A stretch of DNA of 64,000 bases from Nitrospira sp. (GTDB lineage: Bacteria; Nitrospirota; Nitrospiria; Nitrospirales; Nitrospiraceae), in contig CP092079.1 in the NCBI GenBank assembly GCA_022226955.1, forward strand, positions 2,941,043 through 3,005,042. The letters run 5' to 3'. The notes below the pieces were generated by a model. That model ran no database searches. It saw only the letters and a list, made by a program, of their open reading frames with translations, and was not told the origin of the DNA. Position numbers and translations under genes: made by a program. Positions 16,373 to 25,425 of this stretch are shown in pieces. Numbering within the stretch: position 1 is the stretch's first letter; each line of letters begins with the position of its first letter.

Positions 16373-18295
16373 ATGAAATTCACCACGCTTCGCAATGTGA
16401 CCCTGGCGCTTCTGTTCGCATTGCTGGCTGATGCAGCCTATGCCGGCAGCAGCGGCCCGTCCCCCGCGCAGCGAGAAAACCGCCGGGACAATAACGACGA
16501 CCAAGAGCAGCAGGGTCGGCCAACGCCTCGAGGTGGCGTCCAGGTATTGCCTCAGGAGCATGGCGGGGTCGACCTCGATCAGTTCAACCGACGCCCAGGG
16601 AATCAGCAGAATCGAAATGAGGCGGATGCCGACACTCGGAATAATCAGGGAGCCAGGCCTACGATTCCGACGGATGGCGATCCTGCCGCCGGTCTTGTGC
16701 CAAACGCAGGTCCAGCAGCTGGAAATACCAACGGTCCTGCGGCTCAGCCCAATCAAGGGAAGGTGCGGCAGCTGCAACAGCAGCTGAATCTAGAGCAGAA
16801 AGTGGGGAAAACCCCGCAAGCTCAACCTCGGCAACTGGGCGACGCCAATCAGCAGGCAGCGCCGCCTCCGCAGAATCGGAATGAGGGGAATGTAGACACT
16901 CGGAATAATCCGGTCGCCGGGTCTGCGGTCCAACCCCATCAAGGGCAGGGGCAGCAGCAGAGAATTCAGCAACTGCCGAACGCCAATCAGCCGCCTACCC
17001 CTCAAGGACTGGGTGTTGGTAATCAGGGGGCAACGCCACAGAACCTGCAGGATCGAAATAGGGCGAATGCCGACGCGCGGAATCATCCGATAGGCGGGCC
17101 TGCGGCTCAGCCACCGAATGCGACACCGGCTCAAGTTTCTACAGACATCTTCGATCCGTATACCAAACCAACAATTCAATACGAAGGCGACGTGTTGTTT
17201 GACGAGAACGAACCGTATCTCGCCGAGGATGGTACGCTCAATGGGAGACTAGTCGGAGAATACCTTGCCGGGGGAGCCACTTCCAGAGTGCATAAAAGCA
17301 GTGACCCTAAACTCGTGAAGAAAATCATCAGCCTGAATTGGGCGAATGCTGAAAAGGCCGGCGCCACCATCACAGAGCAGAACGTTGGTCGCACGATGCT
17401 TCAGGGGCTCCAACTCGCTACACACTCTACGCTCTTTCGTGTTGCCGAACGGCACGAGCAAGCGGTTATTTCCGCCAGGAATGACAAGAAAGAATACCGT
17501 TTTGTGTTCAATCGCGAGGACAACATCGCGTCCGAGGTGTATGAGAGATATGCTGGCGAGAGCAACCCTAAGGGCAAAGCTCCCCTTCCAATTAAGGACG
17601 CCTCCGGTCAGCCAATAACAGTCAGCAATGCCGAGAAGCGCGCAGAGAAACGCGATCAAGCAAGGAAGGGAAAAAATGAAAACGATGATGCTTCGCCGCT
17701 GACCGATCTTGAGGAACTGACCATTAATCTCATCATCCGCACGCTGAACGATAACGGTCTTGTCTGGACTGACCATAAGTTGGCAAACCTGGACATCGTT
17801 CGCAACGAGCACTCGCCTACAGGGTATCAGGTGGTTTTCTTCGATTTCGACGGATTCAGGCGGGTGAAAGGCAGCACCGAAGCAGTGCAGGCCGAGGCAG
17901 CCCGTGACATCCAGAAAGCCTTCGATAATCCAGCACTACCTAATCTCAATATACCGAGGGATCGAGGTTGGAACATGATGGATAATCGTGTGAAGCAAGC
18001 CTACCGGAAGCATTACTCTGATGAGTGTAAAGAGATCGAAGCGAAAGGAGGCAATATCCCTCTTGATCTGGGCTTTAACAAAACCGCCTTCCAGGGCCAG
18101 CCCGTGAGGACGTTAGCCTCCCCTCCCGCCAATTTGAATCGCAGCAATTACCTCTACTTTAACGGTCTTAGCGAACAAGCATTCAAAGATACTGTCGCCA
18201 CAATTAACGACAGATATAAGCTCAAGATTGAATTCAGTCCCAATAATCCAATCAAGTCCATAACCATCCCAACCCTGCGCGATGTGCAACCCTGA
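16373..18295 (+). CDS. Exported protein-kinase-like protein with repetitive Q/N-rich N-terminus
   Basis: A 640-aa protein. ATG 16373 is chosen over GTG 16358: it has GGAG upstream and begins a clean signal peptide (FTTLRNVTLALLFALLADAA, cut near AYA-GS). Residues 25-260 are low-complexity Q/N/P-rich with a recurring NRNE-x-DTRNN motif (three degenerate units). Residues about 285-530 carry protein-kinase hallmarks: glycine-rich loop LAGGATSRVHKSS (near 297-309), a Lys in KLVKKI (near 313-316), catalytic loop WTDHKLANLDI with D467-x-K469-xx-N472 at exactly the spacing of HRDLKxxN, and DFD (D491) in place of DFG. A kinase-fold catalytic domain behind a signal peptide implies action in the periplasm or outside the cell. 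Substrate unknown. Its 3' end plus about 95 bp downstream recurs at 20618-20848. Confidence 0.8.
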   Translation: MKFTTLRNVTLALLFALLADAAYAGSSGPSPAQRENRRDNNDDQEQQGRPTPRGGVQVLPQEHGGVDLDQFNRRPGNQQNRNEADADTRNNQGARPTIPTDGDPAAGLVPNAGPAAGNTNGPAAQPNQGKVRQLQQQLNLEQKVGKTPQAQPRQLGDANQQAAPPPQNRNEGNVDTRNNPVAGSAVQPHQGQGQQQRIQQLPNANQPPTPQGLGVGNQGATPQNLQDRNRANADARNHPIGGPAAQPPNATPAQVSTDIFDPYTKPTIQYEGDVLFDENEPYLAEDGTLNGRLVGEYLAGGATSRVHKSSDPKLVKKIISLNWANAEKAGATITEQNVGRTMLQGLQLATHSTLFRVAERHEQAVISARNDKKEYRFVFNREDNIASEVYERYAGESNPKGKAPLPIKDASGQPITVSNAEKRAEKRDQARKGKNENDDASPLTDLEELTINLIIRTLNDNGLVWTDHKLANLDIVRNEHSPTGYQVVFFDFDGFRRVKGSTEAVQAEAARDIQKAFDNPALPNLNIPRDRGWNMMDNRVKQAYRKHYSDECKEIEAKGGNIPLDLGFNKTAFQGQPVRTLASPPANLNRSNYLYFNGLSEQAFKDTVATINDRYKLKIEFSPNNPIKSITIPTLRDVQP

Positions 18296-18392
18296 AACCG
18301 GCGCGGTACGCGGATGATCGATTGCTGGTTCCCAATCACCCACGTTTGCGGTGGCATTGAAGCGGTCGGATACCGATTGCGGTCACACGGAT
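18161..18392 (+). repeat. First copy of a duplicated gene end and downstream tail
   Basis: The last 45 codons or so of the kinase-like gene (GLSEQAFKDTVATINDRY...) and roughly 95 bp past its stop (from 'aaccggcgcggtacgcggatg' to 'gaagcggtcggatacc') match 20618-20848. The non-coding tail is as well conserved as the coding part, which suggests a segmental duplication rather than two diverged genes selected only for protein. Confidence 0.85.
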
Positions 18393-18493
18393 TTTTAGCA
18401 TAGGACGGCAGCATCAACTGGGCCCACGTTTGTTTGCGCTTGAGCGTGTGTCGACACCATAGCCATCTTCTACTTCCTAGAGAGGAGCCCCCG

Positions 18494-20113
18494 ATGTTTG
18501 ATCGTCTGCGTGCTCATCTTGCCCAAACCGGTTCGACTTTCTATGAGTTGCATGACTGCCGATGGCGACGTGGCCAATTCTGCCGGAGTACGGATATCGA
18601 TGTGCGACCTGTGCCCATGCGACAGCTCTGCTCAGACCTCCTTGCCGGCATCCGGATGATCGGGCTCCTCATGCCGCTGCTCGTTCTAACATCAGCGGTG
18701 AGTGTCCAGGCTGGGACGGCAGAGGGGAACGTCGCGGCCGGCTCATCGGCGATCACTGGTCTCACGGCGACGGTGGTGACGTATGCGGGAGGAGAATTCA
18801 AACGCCAAGTTGAACCTGGGGTCGTCAAATGGATCGAGACGACCACCGACGGGCGTGAGTTTCAGTTCAACGAGACGGGGCGGGACGAACACTACATTAA
18901 TCTTCGAGACGACTCACGCCAGTATACCGTGCAGCTTCATTTGCAGAAACGTCAAATTTTCATCGCGGCAGGGAAACGCCCGCTGTTCGAAGATCTCAAA
19001 TTTTTGTACACCATCACGGACGTCTCCGCGTTGGTGGTCGATGGTCTCACGGTCACGGAGGTGACGTACAAGGAGGGGAAATTTCAACGTCGGAGCCGGA
19101 TCATCTCGTTGGGAGTGGTGCCTTCGATATCAGTGCCAATCTGGGTCGAGACGACCACCAGCGGGCGCGAGTTTCAGTTCGACGAGACGGGGCGGAACGA
19201 ACACTACATTACGCTGCGAGACGACTCACGTCAGTATACCGTGCAGTTCCATCTTCAGAAACGCCAGATTTTGATCGCACGTGAGAAAAACCCAAGCCCT
19301 GAAAACCTCAAATTCTTATACGAGATTACGAACACCTCGGCCATCGTTTCTCCCCCAGCAGGATTGAGACTCGCACAGTATATTATCGCTCACCGTTGCA
19401 ACGAGGGCGATTGGGTGAAGAACGTTGTGAATGAACATGGTGTCAATGGAATCGAGGCGGATTTCAGGTATGCCCACAATGAGTGGAATCTTGCGCACGA
19501 CAACATTGCCGGTACGTTCCTTCCATTAGATACGTGGCTGGCTGACGCCAGCACGGTTGCTTCAAAGCTTGCCCTCCTGCACGTTGATATTAAATCGCCT
19601 GAGGGTCCGTTGGACAACTTGTATGATCGACTTCGAGCCAAATTTCCAGGCGTCGGTCTGATTTTTGATTTCGGAGCGGTGAGCAATGGACAGTATCTTG
19701 ACAAGATTGAAGAGAGAATTTTGAGTGATCCCCTGGCTGTGGCGGCCTTTGGGTTCGATGATTCGCCGACCAAAGTGATGGAGTTTTTTAGAAAGAGAGG
19801 CTTCCCGCTGCATAAATATTGGTACGAAATTGGCCTGGCGGCTGGATTTGTCGGAAGTCAGACAGAGGCGGACTGGGCGAAACAGACCATTCTCATGCGC
19901 AAGGCTGGTTTTGGCCCGAGGGTGGTGGTTTGGACGTATGAAAAAGAAGCGAGTGTCAAAGCATGGCTTGACGATGAGGTGGATGCCATTCTGGTCAACT
20001 CAAGTTCTTGTTACGGACGTACCAGCGCACTTGTTTCAGATGCCGATGTGCATGTGAAGAATGCCAAAGCAAAAGGAAAGTACGGCAAACCCGGTGAGAA
20101 TCCATTCCAATGA
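18494..20113 (+). CDS. Exported sphingomyelinase D / glycerophosphodiesterase-like protein
   Basis: A 539-aa protein. ATG 18494 has AGAGGAG upstream; a later ATG at 18617 sits right before the hydrophobic segment (MIGLLMPLLVLTSAVSVQA) and is an alternative start. Two tandem copies of a ~90-residue beta domain follow (each with W-x-ETTT, GREFQF, ETGR, NxH, LRDDSRQYTVQ). The C-terminal TIM-barrel-like domain (about 290-510) carries H300, E321-x-D323, H335 and D365-x-K367, with spacing like the His-Glu-Asp-His-Asp set of sphingomyelinase D, and ends with VVVWTYEKEASVKAWL...VDAILVNSS, matching the GDPD-family end. These enzymes cleave phosphodiesters of lipids using Mg. Export suggests attack on extracellular or periplasmic lipids. 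Confidence 0.75.
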   Translation: MFDRLRAHLAQTGSTFYELHDCRWRRGQFCRSTDIDVRPVPMRQLCSDLLAGIRMIGLLMPLLVLTSAVSVQAGTAEGNVAAGSSAITGLTATVVTYAGGEFKRQVEPGVVKWIETTTDGREFQFNETGRDEHYINLRDDSRQYTVQLHLQKRQIFIAAGKRPLFEDLKFLYTITDVSALVVDGLTVTEVTYKEGKFQRRSRIISLGVVPSISVPIWVETTTSGREFQFDETGRNEHYITLRDDSRQYTVQFHLQKRQILIAREKNPSPENLKFLYEITNTSAIVSPPAGLRLAQYIIAHRCNEGDWVKNVVNEHGVNGIEADFRYAHNEWNLAHDNIAGTFLPLDTWLADASTVASKLALLHVDIKSPEGPLDNLYDRLRAKFPGVGLIFDFGAVSNGQYLDKIEERILSDPLAVAAFGFDDSPTKVMEFFRKRGFPLHKYWYEIGLAAGFVGSQTEADWAKQTILMRKAGFGPRVVVWTYEKEASVKAWLDDEVDAILVNSSSCYGRTSALVSDADVHVKNAKAKGKYGKPGENPFQ

Positions 20114-20204
20114 TCGAGCGTCTAGCAGTGGTTAGTGGACAGCCATGCACCGACGGTTGACTAGCCCTCTTCGTCGCATTGAGATTGTAATAAAGAGGTC
20201 GGGA

Positions 20205-20611
20205 TGAGCTGTCCCGGGTTTGACGAACACCTCAAATGGAGGCACGATGTGTCTCCATTTGAGGCGCGACATGGCCCAGCGACGACGGTTCACCCCTGAG
20301 TTCAAACAACAAGCGGTGCAGCTGCTTGAATGCCGGGCAACGCCCGGCGGTCGAGCTGGCCCGCCTCACGCGGGAACTGGCGCAGGTCACTGAGGAGCGC
20401 GATATTTTAAAAAAAGCCGCCCGGTACTTCGCGAGGGAGTCCACGTGAGATACGCATTTATTCGGACGTAGGAACGGACGTATCGAGTCACGCGGTTGTG
20501 CGCGGCGTTGGCGGTCAGTCTTAGTGGCTACTATGCGTGGCGGGAGCGCCCAGTGAGTGCCTGATCGCCGACGATCAGCGGCTGCTCCCCGTCTTGCGCA
20601 ATCTCCTATCT
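20205..20611 (+). mobile_element. IS3-family relic (orfA with internal deletion, 5' end of orfB)
   Basis: The left part begins with a TG-ended end-like sequence (tgagctgtcccgggtttgac, 20205-20224). orfA starts at 20271 (MAQRRRFTPEFKQQAVQLLE), loses its helix-turn-helix section and one frame, then resumes as VELARLTRELAQVTEERDIL and KKAARYFARES, stopping at TGA. A seven-A run (typical of the IS3 slippage site) lies in the KK codons. An orfB start (YAFIRT, TYRVTRLCAALAVSLSGYY, AWRERP) follows with stops. It breaks off where the duplicated kinase-gene end begins. Clearly non-functional. Confidence 0.8.
20230..20264. repeat. 12-bp perfect inverted repeat at the IS3 relic's left side
   Basis: CCTCAAATGGAG (20230-20241) and CTCCATTTGAGG (20253-20264) form a perfect hairpin with an 11-nt loop, seven bases before the relic orfA ATG. 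It may be part of the element's leader, shielding orfA from outside translation as described for some insertion sequences. Confidence 0.6.
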
Positions 20612-20617
20612 CCAATT

Positions 20618-20848
20618 TACGGTCTTAGTGAACAAGCATTCAAAAAGACAGTCGCTGACAAGAACAAACAGTATGGACTCACTATTGAATTCGACCCCAA
20701 GTATCCAATCAACCTCAAAACCATCCCAACTCTGCGCAATATGCAACCCTGAAACCGGAGCGGTACGCGGATGATCGATTGCTGGTTCCCAAGCACCCAC
20801 CTGTGCGGTGGCATTGAAGCGGTTGGATACCAATTATGGTCATCCGAG
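20618..20848 (+). pseudogene. Decapitated copy of the kinase-like gene (3' end only)
   Basis: Encodes YGLSEQAFKKTVADKNKQYG...TIPTLRNMQP-stop, paralogous to the last ~45 residues of the exported kinase-like protein, followed by the same non-coding tail. Everything upstream of the GLSEQAF segment is missing and replaced by the IS3 relic, with the join at about 20612. It is therefore a remnant of a second kinase-like gene that lost its body. Confidence 0.85.
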
Positions 20849-21131
20849 TCATCGCGATACGTGTCATTCAGGCGAGAGGCTCTACCTCTGTGACATGAGG
20901 CGCCGTGATCATCTCCGCGCGTGTTGCCATCTGTGTGTGTGATCGGCACGGTCTGTATCCGCAACCGGGGCCGGGCATCTCGCGTGACCATCACGTCTTC
21001 TTTCCTTCCATTGACAGGTTGGTTACTCAGGACTAGCCTGTCGCTGTTTTGTTGATCGGCGAGGAACACTCTCCTGTTGAATCTCTTGATCGGCTCGCCG
21101 GTGCAATCCTTCTGAAAGACAGGTCGTCTGG
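20849..21131. other. Upstream region of the large membrane protein
   Basis: No gene seen. It may carry the promoter for the following gene, but I found no hexamer pair I trust. Confidence 0.4.
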
Positions 21132-24100
21132 ATGGCTGAACAAAAAAATGAAAAACCCACGCTGCCGCTGACGGGCTTAGTGGCCTTGTTGTTGGCGCTT
21201 GTGAGCGGCCTCGTCATTTCTCAGGTGCCGCTCAAGACGTCGCGGCCAATCGACAAGGAAGCAGAGAAGGCGGGGTCTGCCGGGATGGATCGTGTGCAGG
21301 CGCGGCTCTGGCAGGATCCCTTCGAAGCGGTCGCGACGCATCGACAGAAAGAAGCCGTGCAAGCACGCGGTGAGCATGCCGGGGGCGCGCATCATGCCGC
21401 ATTGGATGTGGTCGCGTCGATCGAGCGAAGTGAATCGATCTCGAATGCGCTAGTGTTGCCGGTTTTTGTGGACGGCAGTCCCTATGCCAGCGGTGCCGAG
21501 TCGAGGTTGCGCGATCGGTATGCCCTCGTGTCGGCCTTAGGAGCGGCGGGGTATCAACCGGAGTCCGGGGAGTCCATCAGGTACTTTGAGTGGGTCCGGC
21601 AGGGGAACAGGCCGCTTGCCGTCCCCGTCGAAAAATTCCTCGGGAGGTCCACATCGGCTGATCTGAAGCAGCCTTCGGTGGTGTTGGTACTGTGGCTGAA
21701 AGAGCAAGACTTCAGCCCGAAGCCGCTTCTATTGCTCAGCACGCTGATGGGAGAGATGCACCAGGCGTTCAACGGACACACGGTGTCCTACCGTGTGGTG
21801 GGCCCACGTTCCTCCGGTTCCTTAGGCGCCATGGTTGGAGAACTCCAGTCGCGATACGGTGCCAGTCGGACTACCGGCCAACCTCCCAGGCCGGCGACGA
21901 GTGCATCCCAGAATCAGTGGGATCGGTTGAAGGGCATCCAATTCTATTCATCCTGGGCCACGGCGGCGGACCCGGTGCTTTTGGGTGAGCACCAGGAGGC
22001 TGATGCGGCATGGGGCGTGGAGCAATGGTTTGAGGCGGGTGGGATGACGCTGATCCGGACCATCGGCACAGATGCTCTGTTGGCTGAACAGTTGGTGGCG
22101 GAACTCACACGCCGCCATATTGACCTGACGATGCCGCGAAGTGAGGTCGGGCCGTGCAAGGAGAGCCCCTTGGAGTCTGGGTCGGTGGCAGGCAGGCATT
22201 CGGATGGGACGTGCCGGCTTCCGCATATTGCCCTGATCTCAGAATGGGACACGCTGTATGGCAGATCCTTGCCGCGCACATTCGTCGCGATGACCCGAAG
22301 CCTGGCGGAGACCGGACCTGATCGTGCGACGCGAGGCTTCGATTTTCATTTCAAGCGCTTGGGCACGGAACGGTATCCGAACTGGGTGCACCGCTATTCG
22401 TACTTGGCCGGGCTTGATGGTGAGCTGCCGCCCAAGAATACCGACAACGATTCCGGCGGCGCGAAAGGCAAAGGAACACTTGGAGATGGGGGCTTGCGCG
22501 CGGCGCAAAGCGTGGCCGAGACACCGGCGGGCCGGAGTCAGTTGGACTATCTCCGGCGATTGGTCGAAACGTTACAGCGCGAAGAAGCGGGGCCCGATGG
22601 AGAATTCCAAGCCATTGGCGTATTGGGCAGCGATGTCTATGACAAGCTGATGATTCTCCAAGCCTTGCGGAGCAACTTTCCTCACGCCCTGTTTTTCACG
22701 ACCGATCTCGACGCGCGCTTGACCCATCCCAGCCAGCTTCAGTGGACCCGTAATCTGGTGATCGCGTCTCATTTTGGCCTGGAGCTCCACCCGTTGATTC
22801 AGACGCCCATTCCTCCGTTTCGAGACAGCTACCAGACGGCGTTGTTCTATTCTGTGCTGCGGGCTGTCGGGGACATTGTGCCGGGGCCGGAGCCGGGCGA
22901 GCTCCAGATTCCGTCGACGGTGACGTTTCCCAAGACGGTGCCGCCGCGGTTGTATGAAGTCGGGCGTCACGGCCCCGTCGATATCAGTCTTGACGGACCC
23001 TATCAGAAGGGGCGGCGACCGGAGGCGCTTCCGAACCTTCATCTTCCGCGGCCCGACCTCGATCCGGATACCGGTGACTTGCGTGTGCCCAGTCTGAGAA
23101 TGGTTGTGTTGTTCCTGTCGGCAATCGGCCTGATGATGCTCTGCGCGGTACTGATCAATAGCGAATTATGGACATGGGCGCACTCTCGTCGAATGGGAGA
23201 GGTTGCGATAGGCCTTGTCCTATCTATGTGCCTGCTGCTCGGTCTGTTCTGGCTGGCGATGGGTGATCGATCGGCGGGCGAGCCGTTCACGGCTACCGAT
23301 GGAGTCAGCGTCTGGCCGACCGCTGTCCTCAGGTTGTGTGCCTTTCTGCTCTGCCTATTCTTTCTGATTCATTCCTGGAGACTGCTGCGTGAAAATGAAC
23401 TGGAGTTGAGCCGCCGCTTTCAGTTCCGGCATTCTCAGATACCGCTCTCGATTCCAAACGGCTCACCCGTTGGCATCCACCGTTGGCATGCGCAACCGGC
23501 CAGCGATGCGGAGGCCGCCTTGCTGTGGGAGGAATATGTGTTTTTGGGTAGCTGGCGGGAGCGATTGGTACGTATTGTGCCGCAGTCGCTGTGTTATGTG
23601 GCGTTCGGGGCGCTCTTGATGATGCTCTTCGGGTTTCCGGTGATGCCCTGCCGTGGGGCAGTCTGTTTTACGATCAATTATGTTGTGTTGGGGGTCAGTA
23701 TCCTGGCCATGACGCTGTTGATGTTCTATGTCGTCGATGCGACGCGGCTCTGTCGGCGCCTGATCACAATCATGGTGGGGACGACCATTGGGTGGCCGGA
23801 CCCGCTGCTCGCTCGAGAGGCTGCCAAGTGGGGCGTGGATCAGGCCTATGTGCAGGAATGGCTCATGGTGAAGTTGATCGGCAAACGCACGGCCGTCATC
23901 AGCGCCATGATTTATTATCCGTTTGCGGTGCTGTTCCTCATGGCGGTGGCCCGGCACAGCTACTTCGACCGATGGGATTTTCCAATCGGGCTCGTGGCGG
24001 TTTTCGGGTTGAGTGCCGCCTATGCGTTCGGCAACGGAGTCTTTCTGCGACGCTCCGCCGAACAGGCCAAACGAGCCGCCGTCGCACAATTGAAGTCACG

Positions 24101-24299
24101 GCTCCATGATTTCTCTGGCCAGTGGATTATGAAAAAGGATCAGCGGGTGCAGATCGAGCGGATGGCGGAGTTAATCGAGCAGTATCAGGACGGGGCGTTC
24201 CTTCCCGTTACCCGCCATCCGTTGTTCGGTGCCATTGCATTGCCGGCAGGCGGCACTGGGCTTGTATTGTTGCTGGAGTACCTGGCCACGATTTTCTGA
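21132..24299 (+). CDS. Large inner-membrane protein with periplasmic-binding-protein-like region, unknown function
   Basis: A 1055-aa protein. An N-terminal signal anchor (LTGLVALLLALVSGLVISQV, residues 14-33) leads to a ~620-residue domain predicted to be periplasmic. It contains alternating strand/helix segments resembling a type I periplasmic-binding fold (TLIRTIGTDALLAEQLV, IALISEWDTLYGRSLPRTF, AIGVLGSDVYDKLMILQALR, ALFFTTDLDARL). The C-terminal ~400 residues hold about seven transmembrane helices (VVLFLSAIGLMMLCAVL; IGLVLSMCLLLGLFWLA; VLRLCAFLLCLFFLI; two near 825-870; two near 930-970) and a final helix at the C-terminus. I recognise the general type from uncharacterised bacterial proteins but no function. 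It stands downstream of the exported-protein cluster and may be a sensor or exporter component. Confidence 0.85.
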   Translation: MAEQKNEKPTLPLTGLVALLLALVSGLVISQVPLKTSRPIDKEAEKAGSAGMDRVQARLWQDPFEAVATHRQKEAVQARGEHAGGAHHAALDVVASIERSESISNALVLPVFVDGSPYASGAESRLRDRYALVSALGAAGYQPESGESIRYFEWVRQGNRPLAVPVEKFLGRSTSADLKQPSVVLVLWLKEQDFSPKPLLLLSTLMGEMHQAFNGHTVSYRVVGPRSSGSLGAMVGELQSRYGASRTTGQPPRPATSASQNQWDRLKGIQFYSSWATAADPVLLGEHQEADAAWGVEQWFEAGGMTLIRTIGTDALLAEQLVAELTRRHIDLTMPRSEVGPCKESPLESGSVAGRHSDGTCRLPHIALISEWDTLYGRSLPRTFVAMTRSLAETGPDRATRGFDFHFKRLGTERYPNWVHRYSYLAGLDGELPPKNTDNDSGGAKGKGTLGDGGLRAAQSVAETPAGRSQLDYLRRLVETLQREEAGPDGEFQAIGVLGSDVYDKLMILQALRSNFPHALFFTTDLDARLTHPSQLQWTRNLVIASHFGLELHPLIQTPIPPFRDSYQTALFYSVLRAVGDIVPGPEPGELQIPSTVTFPKTVPPRLYEVGRHGPVDISLDGPYQKGRRPEALPNLHLPRPDLDPDTGDLRVPSLRMVVLFLSAIGLMMLCAVLINSELWTWAHSRRMGEVAIGLVLSMCLLLGLFWLAMGDRSAGEPFTATDGVSVWPTAVLRLCAFLLCLFFLIHSWRLLRENELELSRRFQFRHSQIPLSIPNGSPVGIHRWHAQPASDAEAALLWEEYVFLGSWRERLVRIVPQSLCYVAFGALLMMLFGFPVMPCRGAVCFTINYVVLGVSILAMTLLMFYVVDATRLCRRLITIMVGTTIGWPDPLLAREAAKWGVDQAYVQEWLMVKLIGKRTAVISAMIYYPFAVLFLMAVARHSYFDRWDFPIGLVAVFGLSAAYAFGNGVFLRRSAEQAKRAAVAQLKSRLHDFSGQWIMKKDQRVQIERMAELIEQYQDGAFLPVTRHPLFGAIALPAGGTGLVLLLEYLATIF

Positions 24300-24359
24300 C
24301 GATGGCGGTCGTTGGATGGTTGCGATGGACGTCGGAGGGGACGGAAGGAGTGTACGGTC

Positions 24360-24624
24360 ATGACTAAGACGCTTGCAGGCACAGGTCCAAGACTTAATCT
24401 ATCGTGCCTGGGAGGCGCGAACGTGTCCGGCTGGACGGAGACTCCAGAGGCGCCGGATCTCAAAATCCTTCATGCGAAGATCGGGCAGCTGGCGCTGGAG
24501 GATGACTTTTTCGGACAAGCGGCATCTGCAGGATCCGTTTGCGGGAGCGCGGATGCTGCGTGATCTGTTATGGCAAGAGGGGGATGCCATTGGGTGGTGT
24601 CTCGTTGCTGAAATGACTGCTTAG
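24360..24624 (+). mobile_element. Second IS3-family relic
   Basis: Two transposase scraps in different frames. DLKILHAKIGQLALEDDFF (about 24459-24515) matches the C-terminal end of IS3-type OrfA (KILHAKIGxLxLENDFL). QDPFAGARMLRDLLWQEG followed by DAIGWCLVA (about 24528-24610) matches the OrfB segment 'HPFxGxRRxxxxLxxxGxxxxxxxV'. The central parts are deleted. No ends or direct repeats could be located. Confidence 0.65.
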
Positions 24625-24649
24625 CTCTACGTTTCTTTCGCAGAGCTGA

Positions 24650-25425
24650 TCACGGCTTAGTGCCGATAAATACAAACCCATTCGTTCTGGTGTTATTGAG
24701 TCCCGCGCTGTACAGCTTCTTTGCCGTGGCATCGAAAAACGCAACTCCAGTCACCGTATTGGTGCCGTTCGAGCAGGTGCCGCCTGCGAATGTGATGGAT
24801 ACGTCGTAGGCATTGCCACTGCTTCGCGGGGCAAATGTTCCTGTAAAGCTGCACAGGCTTGCGCTGCTCCCCGTAATTGTCCCTGGCGCAGATACGGTTA
24901 CGGTTACAGACTCGATCCCGCCAGTGGTAGCAGTTGAACCCGAATAGGTTCCAGTGAGAAGGGCTGGGTTTGGAGGGACGTCATAATCGGTATCGTAGGT
25001 TGTGGTGAAGGTGCTTTGTCCTCCGTTATTCGCAATGACAATGGTGCCTTGTAGGGATTGCTTCACGACGTAGCTGCCATTGACAGAGGCGTTGAGTATT
25101 CCAAGCCCTTCCAAATTGAAGTCCTTCGTGTTTGACGATGTGAGTGAGCCGTTTTGCGAGCTGCCATTTCCTTGGACCACTCCGGCAACGACGGAAGGAT
25201 TGCTCCTAAGGGTATAGAGAAACCAATACGTTCCATCGTTCAACACCAGTCCCGCTATTGATCGGCCACTGTCCGACGTGCCGTTCCATAAGCCTTCCGC
25301 CGATGTCACAGCCGCCGATGGCACTGGAGCCGGTGATGCTGGAGCATCGCTCCCGCCACCGCTGCATGCGGAAATTGAAACGGCGAAGAAAAAATACTCA
25401 ACAGGCTGATGGCCTTCTTTTGCAT
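24650..25425 (-). pseudogene. Lipoprotein with a frameshift in the signal peptide (or slippage-controlled)
   Basis: The body is a ~240-aa Ser/Gly/Thr-rich beta protein (GLWNGTSDSGRSIAGLVLND, LTGTYSGSTATTGG, TNGFVFIGTKP), not recognised beyond a secreted beta-sandwich look. The lipobox ISAC-SGGG is in frame with the body, but the start with a proper ribosome site (GGAGAGCC before ATG 25425; MQKKAISLLSIF) is in another frame. The two join if the six-base T run (25389-25394, A's on the plus strand) were seven: MQKKAISLLSIFFFAVSISAC. The only in-frame ATG (25438) lacks a ribosome site and would give a polar leader. So it is a pseudogene, a sequencing error or an on/off switch. Confidence 0.75.

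Noticed and set aside
20537-20752. 71-codon frame read as a gene
   Set aside because: It is a chance fusion of the IS3 relic's orfB scrap with the duplicated 3' end of the kinase-like gene.
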